DNA from: an uncultured Eggerthellaceae bacterium | Lineage (GTDB): Bacteria > Actinomycetota > Coriobacteriia > Coriobacteriales > Eggerthellaceae | Reading direction: 5' to 3' | Assembly: GCA_937892845.1 (NCBI GenBank) | Contig: CALBGP010000028.1 | Coordinates: forward strand, 199,076 to 263,075 | DNA length: 64,000 nucleotides | Shown here: positions 58,459 through 64,000 of the stretch, piece after piece | How the letters are laid out: each line of letters opens with the position of its first letter | Position numbering within the stretch: position 1 is the stretch's first letter | Notes under the pieces: model-generated | The model's database searches: none | Seen by the model: only the letters and a program-made list of their open reading frames with translations | Told to the model about the DNA's origin: nothing | Translations under genes and position numbers: made by a program

Positions 58459-59700
58459 ATGCAGATTCCCATCGATGTGGCTGCCGTCTTCCAGGAGGCC
58501 ACGAACGTCGAAGCGGCGCGTTCGGTTCCGCTTTCCGTTTCTGTCATGCTCGATGAGACGGCGCCCGCCGACCTCACGGCATTCGTCCGCTCTTCGTTTG
58601 CGAGCGCATCCGCGCAAGCTCGCGTTTCCATCAATTACTTCTCCGATGCCCATGCGATGTTCGACTCTCGCAGCGACATGGCCGTCATTGCGGGTGGGCT
58701 GACCGTCGAGGTCGGGCAGGTCGCCGAAAACATTCGCGCTGCCGGTATCCCCGTGATGGTTGTCACCAGTTTGCCCTCGTTGGTCGAAGAGATCGCCCGC
58801 ACGTCGGGTTTTCCCATCCCCGAGGCCGATCTGATTGCGCCGCAGGTTCGTGACGGCGATGTGGTGATGTTCGCTTCTCCCATCCGGGTGGCATCCGACC
58901 AGGGTGAAAATGCCGATGCCGGCGAACTTGCCGAAGATGCTGCGGCGCAGGCCCAGCTTGCCCGCTTGAGCAGCGCCGATCCCTCCTCGCTTGAGCCTTA
59001 TGCGCTCACGCCCGAGATGTGCGCGCACTTGTCCTCGAAGATGGGCGAATGGGTGGTGGCGGCATTCCGCCAGAAGCGCCTCGCCTTCGCCCAGGCGTTC
59101 TCCTTCGTCCGCAAGCCTCTTGCACTTGAGTCCGTAAGCGCCACGGCCTTCCAGAACGCAGGCGTGGGATTGGTCGTCTTCATTCCGGGCGCCGATATGC
59201 CCATCATGACCCTCAACCAGGCGAAGATGCTGCTGCAGATCGCCGCCGCGTACGGGCAGCCTCTTGGTCCCGATCGCGTCAAGGAGCTCGCATGCGTAGT
59301 GGGCGGCGGATTCGCGTTCCGTGCCGTTGCCCGTCAGGTCGCAGGCGTCGTCCCTGCATTGGGCTGGGCGGTCAAGGCCGCTGTGGGGTACAGCGGAACG
59401 GTTGCCATGGGTCGTGCCGCCATCGAGTATTTCGAGCACGGCGGAACCATCTCCGGTCTTGCTGCAGCTGCGGCTGAGGCTCGGGACAAGGCGGTTGCGG
59501 CCGCTGAATCCACGGCAATCGGCCGAGGTGTCAAAGAGGCCGCCGGCGTTGCTGTGGCTGAGGTCAAGCATGCGGCTGGCCGCAAGGCCGCACAGGCCGT
59601 CCATGACGCGCCCGCGAAAATCGCCGGTTTGGCCCGGGGTGCGGCCCGGGTCGGTGGCCAGGCCCTTTCGGCCGCGATGGATGCGGCGGTGCGAAAATGA
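58459..59700 (+). CDS. DUF697-domain membrane-associated protein
   Basis: This 413-residue protein of unknown function has a Rossmann-like N-terminal half (about 25-140), with INYFSDAHAM and VAENIRAAGIPVMVVTSLPS, and no nucleotide-binding loop. A DUF697 segment spans about residues 250-335 (QIAAAYGQPLGPDRVKELA, ALGWAVKAAVGYSGTVAMG). An Ala/Lys/Glu-rich helical tail ends it. DUF697 commonly sits at the end of membrane-bound GTPases, but no GTPase is present. It lies 9 bases after rodA and overlaps the radical-SAM gene by four bases, so it is part of the mre transcript. Confidence 0.75.
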   Translation: MQIPIDVAAVFQEATNVEAARSVPLSVSVMLDETAPADLTAFVRSSFASASAQARVSINYFSDAHAMFDSRSDMAVIAGGLTVEVGQVAENIRAAGIPVMVVTSLPSLVEEIARTSGFPIPEADLIAPQVRDGDVVMFASPIRVASDQGENADAGELAEDAAAQAQLARLSSADPSSLEPYALTPEMCAHLSSKMGEWVVAAFRQKRLAFAQAFSFVRKPLALESVSATAFQNAGVGLVVFIPGADMPIMTLNQAKMLLQIAAAYGQPLGPDRVKELACVVGGGFAFRAVARQVAGVVPALGWAVKAAVGYSGTVAMGRAAIEYFEHGGTISGLAAAAAEARDKAVAAAESTAIGRGVKEAAGVAVAEVKHAAGRKAAQAVHDAPAKIAGLARGAARVGGQALSAAMDAAVRK

Positions 59701-61577
59701 CCGATCTGTGGCCCGATATCGAACTTCTCCTGCGTCGCTACGGTCGCCAGATCGAGCGTCCTGCGCGTTATATCAACAACGAGTGGGGATGCACCTACAA
59801 GCCCGAGGCGGAATACCGCTATGCCATGTGCTATCCCGATACCTATGAGCTCGGCCAGGCGAACCAGGCGGTGCGCATCCTGTGCAATCGCGTGAACAAC
59901 GTGGAGGGGATGGCGGCTGAACGTGCGTTTTTGCCCGCTGCGGATATGTGCGACCTCATGCGCGAGCACGGCATCCCCGCGTTTTCGCTCGAAAGCTGCG
60001 CGCCGCTCGCCGAGTTCGATGCCATAGGCATCACGTTGCCGCATGAGCTCGCCGCCACCAATGTGCTCGAGCTTTTGGATTTGGCGGGCATTCCCGTGCG
60101 CTCTGCCGATCGCGATGAGACCTGCCCTCTGATCATGGCGGGCGGCCCGTGCGCGTTCAACGCCGAACCCTACGCGCCCTTCTTCGACGTCATCATGCTC
60201 GGGGAGGGGGAGGAATCGCTTCCGGAACTCCTTGAGCTTCACCGCAAGCTGCGCGCAGAGGGCATGCCGAAGGATCGGATCCTCCATGAGATGGCGAAGG
60301 TTTCCGGCACCTACGTCCCGTCCCTCTATGAAAAGCTGCCTGAATCCGAGGCTCTTGAGCGAGGGACCTGGGTGGTGCCTGTTTTCGACGACATTCCCGC
60401 TACCATCGAGAAGCGCGTGTACGAGGGGTTCGCCGATTCCGATGCCTACGAGCCGCTTATCGTGCCCTTCACCGAGGTGGTTCACGATCGCCTCAATGTT
60501 GAGATCCTGCGTGGCTGCACGCGCGGTTGCCGTTTCTGCCAGGCGGGCATGATGTATCGGCCGGTTCGCGAGCGCTCGGCGGACAACATCGTCAATGCCG
60601 TCATGCGCGGCCTTGAGGAGTCGGGCTATGACGAGGTCAGCCTCACGTCCCTTTCGTCTACGGACCACAGCCAGATCGAAAGCATCCTGCGACGTTTGAA
60701 CCGCCAGCTCGAGGGCAAGGGCATTTCCGTGTCCATTCCCAGCCAGCGCCTCGATTCCTTCGGCGTTGATATGGCCCAGCTCGTTGCGGGCGGCAAACGC
60801 GGCGGCTTGACCTTCGCGCCGGAGGCCGGCACCCAGCGCCTGCGTGACGTCATCAACAAAAACGTCACCGAAGAGGACCTCTTCGGCGCCATCGAGGCTG
60901 CGTTCGGCGCGGGGTGGCGCCGTTGCAAGCTTTACTTCATGATCGGCTTGCCTACTGAAACCGATGATGACATCAAGGGCATCGCGAGCCTCGCGCAGCG
61001 CGCCTATGATGCTGCGCGCAAAGCTGTTCCGCAAGACCAGCGCGGCAACGTGAAGGTCTCGATCTCGTGCGCGCTGTTCGTGCCGAAGTCGCAAACCCCC
61101 TTCCAGTGGGATGGGCAGATTTCACCCGAAGAGGCGAAGCGCCGCATAGACCTGCTTCGACGCAGCGTCAAGTACCGGGCCGTCGATGTCCATTGGCACG
61201 AACCCGATGTCTCCTTGGTCGAGGCGATGATGAGCCGCGGTGGTCGTGAGGTGGCTGATGTGGTGGAGGCCGCTTGGCGTGCCGGCGCCCGTTTCGACGC
61301 ATGGACCGAGTTCTTCTCCCTCGATCGCTGGCGCAGCGCCTGCGAAACGTGCGGGGTCGATTTCGCCGCCATTGCGCAGACGAGCTATCCCACCGACCGC
61401 CCCATGCCGTGGGCCCATTTGTCGGCCGCTGTCACAGACCGGTTCCTTGCCCGCGAGCGCAGGCTCGCCGAACAGGAAAAGACTACGCCGGATTGTTCGT
61501 TCGACCGCTGCTCGGCATGCGGCGTATGCCCTCGCCTCGATGTCGAAGTACAGACTCAGGAGGTGCGCCATGGCTGA
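59697..61577 (+). CDS. B12-binding-like radical SAM protein, TIGR03960 family
   Basis: This 626-residue protein has an N-terminal cobalamin-binding-like domain (PARYINNEWGCTYK, CYPDTYELG) and a central radical-SAM domain with the cluster motif RGCTRGCRFCQAGM (Cys274, Cys278, Cys281). The region after residue 330 includes FAPEAGTQRLRDVIN, and the C-terminal Cys-rich CSACGVCPRL could bind another metal or cluster. It fits TIGR03960. Its substrate is unknown. It overlaps the DUF2344 partner by eight bases; in other bacteria the two are often fused or adjacent. Confidence 0.88.
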   Translation: MTDLWPDIELLLRRYGRQIERPARYINNEWGCTYKPEAEYRYAMCYPDTYELGQANQAVRILCNRVNNVEGMAAERAFLPAADMCDLMREHGIPAFSLESCAPLAEFDAIGITLPHELAATNVLELLDLAGIPVRSADRDETCPLIMAGGPCAFNAEPYAPFFDVIMLGEGEESLPELLELHRKLRAEGMPKDRILHEMAKVSGTYVPSLYEKLPESEALERGTWVVPVFDDIPATIEKRVYEGFADSDAYEPLIVPFTEVVHDRLNVEILRGCTRGCRFCQAGMMYRPVRERSADNIVNAVMRGLEESGYDEVSLTSLSSTDHSQIESILRRLNRQLEGKGISVSIPSQRLDSFGVDMAQLVAGGKRGGLTFAPEAGTQRLRDVINKNVTEEDLFGAIEAAFGAGWRRCKLYFMIGLPTETDDDIKGIASLAQRAYDAARKAVPQDQRGNVKVSISCALFVPKSQTPFQWDGQISPEEAKRRIDLLRRSVKYRAVDVHWHEPDVSLVEAMMSRGGREVADVVEAAWRAGARFDAWTEFFSLDRWRSACETCGVDFAAIAQTSYPTDRPMPWAHLSAAVTDRFLARERRLAEQEKTTPDCSFDRCSACGVCPRLDVEVQTQEVRHG

Positions 61578-62178
61578 TTTCCGCCTGCGTGTGACATATT
61601 CGAAGGCCGGACGTCTGTGCATGCTCTCCCATCTTGAGATATGCCGCGCCCTTGAGCGCAATGTTCGCCGTGCCGGCTTGCCGTATGCCGTCAGCCAGGG
61701 TTTTTCGCCCCATATGAAGATTGCGTTCGGCGCGGCATTGCCTGTGGGGGTGGGCAGCACCTGCGAGATCTTCGATGTGGCACTTACCGATTACGTTTCC
61801 CCTGATCAAGCCCTTCGTGCACTCCAGGTTGCAAGCCCTGCCAGCCTGCAGCCCCACGATGCCCGCTATATACAGAAGTCCGATGCCGCCGCTTCCGTTG
61901 CTCTGCCCGTGTCAACCTACCGGGCGACCTTCGACGGCGATGCGTCTTTGTGCTCGGTTCCCCAGGCGGTGTTTGTCGTTCGCAAGAAGAAGGAGAAGGT
62001 GCTCGACCCTCAGGAATTTCTCGTGGGCCCCGTGCAATTCGAGGGTTCTGAGGCCGTCTTCACTCTCGAAGCGAAGGCCACGGGGTCCTTGCGGCCCGAT
62101 CTTCTCGTTGAGGCCATGCTTCCCGAAGGCCTGCACGTTCAGACTTTGACACGCATCGAGCAGCGCTCCGCACGTTAG
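61570..62178 (+). CDS. Radical-SAM-associated protein, DUF2344/TIGR03936 family
   Basis: This 202-residue protein opens with FRLRVTYSKAGRLCMLSHLE and has YAVSQGFSPHMKIAFGAALP, both hallmarks of DUF2344 (PF10105). It overlaps the radical-SAM gene by eight bases and is the last gene of the mre operon, with a strong terminator 65 bases downstream. Its function is unknown. In many genomes it lies just before rplU, but here it is followed by an unrelated transporter. Confidence 0.87.
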   Translation: MADFRLRVTYSKAGRLCMLSHLEICRALERNVRRAGLPYAVSQGFSPHMKIAFGAALPVGVGSTCEIFDVALTDYVSPDQALRALQVASPASLQPHDARYIQKSDAAASVALPVSTYRATFDGDASLCSVPQAVFVVRKKKEKVLDPQEFLVGPVQFEGSEAVFTLEAKATGSLRPDLLVEAMLPEGLHVQTLTRIEQRSAR

Positions 62179-62242
62179 GCGTTTGCGGAATCGCCTCATA
62201 CGCGGTTGCCATCTTCCGGATTCGACATACGTCGATGAGATG

Positions 62243-62271
62243 AAAGAAGGACCCTTTGGGGTCCTTCTTTT
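62243..62271. terminator. Strong bidirectional terminator at the end of the mre operon
   Basis: A perfect 12-base stem, AAAGAAGGACCC with its complement, and a TTTG loop ends in CTTTT on the plus strand and CTTTCAT on the minus strand. It separates the convergent DUF2344 gene (ends 62178) and the MFS gene (ends 62316). Confidence 0.88.
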
Positions 62272-62315
62272 GCGTGGGCGGCTGTTTCGATGGGCTGCGG
62301 TCTGCGTTTGCGGGG

Positions 62316-63638
62316 TTAGGCGGATTGTGCGCCGTCGGTGCAATCTCCATCGTGCGCTTGCGTGCAACCTTGAGCCCTTTTCGCGCATCGTATAACCATG
62401 ATGGAGCAGAATCCCGCAGCCAGGCAGCTTGCGGCTATGATCAGGAAGATCGGGCCGAATGCCGCAGCGCCCTGAGCGTCGATCATCGATCCGAACCACG
62501 TATGGATAAAGGTGTCGGGGAGCCTGCCCACTATGGAGCAGAGGCCCGAGGCGACGCCGAACACCCCGATGGGGACGTGGCATTCGGCGAGCTGGCCGGA
62601 ACCGATACCGTATATTCCGTTGATCACGAATGCGAATACGCAGATCAGCGCAACTCCCACGATCAGCATGCCGGATCCGTGCGGTAGAAACGCCATTGCG
62701 CCCAGGCAGAGGGCGCTTGCGACGGCACCGATGATGATCACTTTCGAGGGGGACTTCACTTTGTCCGCAATGGCGCCGAAGAGGGGAGCGGAGACTATGG
62801 TCATGCCCATGGAGCGCACGGTCGAGATGACGGTTGCCAGAAGGACGGGAGCGGCCAGGCACATAGTCATGTACGGCGTGGTGAAGGTGGATCCTATGAA
62901 GGCGAAGTAGATGAAGAACATGGCGCCGGAAGCCCACCAGACACCGGGGTTTTTGAGCGCTTCGCCAATGCCTTTAAGGCTGAACCGTTCGCCATCGCCC
63001 AGGCCTATTTCGCCTTTGAATCGCGGAATGAAGATGAATGAAAGCACGGCGAGAAGCAGCTGAATGCAACCGCAGACCACAAGCAGTGCGGTAATGCCCA
63101 TGCGTGCGCTGGCGAAAGAAGCCACCAGGGGAATGGCGGCAACGCCCAGGACGAGTCCAGCCGCTCCGAAGATCCCGTACGAAACTCCGATTTTTTGGGA
63201 GTAAGCCTCTTCGGGATAGAGCAGGCGAACCATCTTGAACCGCGTGCCCCACCAGATCAAGATGGAAAAGACCGCGTATGTGAAGAAGATGCACAGAAGC
63301 AGATTGTAGCTGGGGAGCAGTGCATAGAGGAATGTGAGGGCCGCCGTACCTGCATAGCCGATCCAAGAAAGCGTCCGCACGCGGAATTTGTCGGCCACAA
63401 CGCCGGAGAAGAAATAGAACACAGTGGCGGCGATGGCATAGACGGTGACCAGCGTGCCGAGCTGCTCGTTGGTGCATCCGAGAGCATCCATGAGCGGATC
63501 ATAGAACACCGACTTAAGATATATAGGAGTGTAGATTGCGGATGAGCCGATGCTGACAAGCACCAAGAGAAGCATGCGACGACTCTTGGTGAGGTCAAGG
63601 TAGGTGACCTCCGGCGCGGAACCTGCGGATAGAGCCAT
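62316..63638 (-). CDS. Major facilitator superfamily transporter
   Basis: This 440-residue protein has 12 membrane helices. The loop-2 motif GVVADKFRVRTLSW and the equivalent GAIADKVKSPSKV in the second half are the MFS signature A sequences. It resembles the nitrate/oxalate-formate type of 12-helix carriers more than drug exporters, but the substrate cannot be assigned. A hydrophilic Cys/Asp-rich tail of about 25 residues ends it. The ATG follows GAAAGGCGG on the minus strand. No regulator or enzyme is next to it. Confidence 0.85.
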   Translation of the reverse strand: MALSAGSAPEVTYLDLTKSRRMLLLVLVSIGSSAIYTPIYLKSVFYDPLMDALGCTNEQLGTLVTVYAIAATVFYFFSGVVADKFRVRTLSWIGYAGTAALTFLYALLPSYNLLLCIFFTYAVFSILIWWGTRFKMVRLLYPEEAYSQKIGVSYGIFGAAGLVLGVAAIPLVASFASARMGITALLVVCGCIQLLLAVLSFIFIPRFKGEIGLGDGERFSLKGIGEALKNPGVWWASGAMFFIYFAFIGSTFTTPYMTMCLAAPVLLATVISTVRSMGMTIVSAPLFGAIADKVKSPSKVIIIGAVASALCLGAMAFLPHGSGMLIVGVALICVFAFVINGIYGIGSGQLAECHVPIGVFGVASGLCSIVGRLPDTFIHTWFGSMIDAQGAAAFGPIFLIIAASCLAAGFCSIMVIRCAKRAQGCTQAHDGDCTDGAQSA

Positions 63639-64000
63639 GGGTTGCCGCCTTTCATGAAATCAGTCTCCATATGTTGGCATGGAGCGGTGGATGGAATCCC
63701 GGAAGCAAGATGGCATGCGCACCGAAAGAGCGGACGGCGGCATGCGGTCAGAAATCGGGGATGCCACAATTATAAAACGCGCGCTATATGAATAGAAAGA
63801 TGCAAGGCATATGCGGCCATATCGTAAAAAATGAACGGTGGGAAAAAATGGTTGAATACGAAGAACAAGCCTGCTAATATAGATGAACTGATTTACGCTG
63901 GTTGTCGTGAATCGGACGCTCGCAAAGCTTGAATTGAGAAATTCAAGCACGGTTCGAAACTTTCTCAAAAAAGTTGTTGACACCGGGTTGCGGGTGGCGT
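63639..64000. other. AT-rich intergenic region with a possible outward-facing promoter
   Basis: These 362 bases lack a convincing gene and are much richer in A and T than the rest of the window. They presumably carry the MFS promoter on the minus strand. A nine-base hairpin with arms GCTTGAATT/AATTCAAGC lies at 63927-63948. TTGACA at 63973-63978 follows A-rich sequence, as in a strong promoter with an UP-element, but its -10 region falls at or beyond the window end. Confidence 0.55.
63973..63978 (+). promoter_or_regulatory. TTGACA -35 box at the right edge
   Basis: A perfect TTGACA follows an A-rich stretch (CTCAAAAAAGTTG). The -10 box would begin near 63995 and is cut off. The layout suggests a strong promoter for a gene or RNA operon just outside the window. 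Confidence 0.4.

Noticed and set aside
63945..63962. GGTTCGAAAC resembling a tRNA T-loop
   Set aside because: No acceptor, D or anticodon arms can be folded around it.
63660..63983. 107-codon minus-strand frame in the right-hand AT-rich gap
   Set aside because: Composition is erratic, there is no ribosome site or family resemblance, and it covers the expected MFS promoter.

Overview
The window is high-GC, densely packed chromosomal DNA. I infer an actinobacterium of the class Coriobacteriia, probably the Eggerthellales side (Slackia/Eggerthella-like). The inference rests on an mreBCD-PBP2-rodA operon running into a DUF697 protein and a TIGR03960/DUF2344 radical-SAM pair, several multi-repeat CWB2 wall proteins, and anaerobe-type enzymes such as a ferredoxin-domain aldo/keto reductase. 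No rRNA, tRNA, CRISPR, phage or insertion sequence was found. The genus is a guess.

Region 1 (1-18413) is a cell-surface glycopolymer locus. It holds the end of tarI, tarJ (CDP-ribitol synthesis), a GT4 glycosyltransferase, a Wzy polymerase, a Wzz-like protein, a Wzx-like flippase, an opine dehydrogenase and a YtcJ-like amidohydrolase. These are followed by two winged-helix/LicC-like cytidylyltransferase/LicA-like kinase fusion proteins, a stand-alone LicC-like enzyme, an EutH ethanolamine permease, two LicD phosphotransferases and an acyltransferase. The gene content parallels the pneumococcal tar/lic teichoic-acid locus, with EutH where the LicB choline permease would be. Region 2 (18417-24193) is a GtrA/GtrB/YfhO three-component glycosylation set with a DUF2304 protein and another GT2.

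Region 3 (24288-38057) carries five CWB2 wall-binding proteins. One is fused to an L,D-transpeptidase, one to a glucosaminidase, one to a CAP domain, and one to tandem modules resembling subtilase propeptides. Beside the last is a frameshifted, AT-richer paralogue. An acyltransferase and a DUF6020 GT-C-like membrane protein lie among them. CWB2 repeats are known in Clostridioides difficile to bind an anionic wall polymer, so regions 1-3 may encode a polymer, its decoration and proteins anchored to it.

Region 4 (38300-43231) holds an initiating sugar-phosphate transferase, a DegT-type aminotransferase, a third fusion gene and a patatin-like lipase. The fusion genes at 9778 and 40481 share an upstream inverted repeat, TGTTCA-N24/25-TGAACA, suggesting autoregulation by their own winged-helix domain.

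Region 5 (43498-64000) is mostly housekeeping: trxA-trxB with a terminator-like hairpin just before trxB, an orphan substrate-binding lipoprotein, an aldo/keto reductase, a GNAT protein, prfA-prmC-purine nucleoside phosphorylase, serA, the mre operon, and an MFS transporter. The right edge is AT-rich non-coding DNA with a TTGACA box pointing out of the window.
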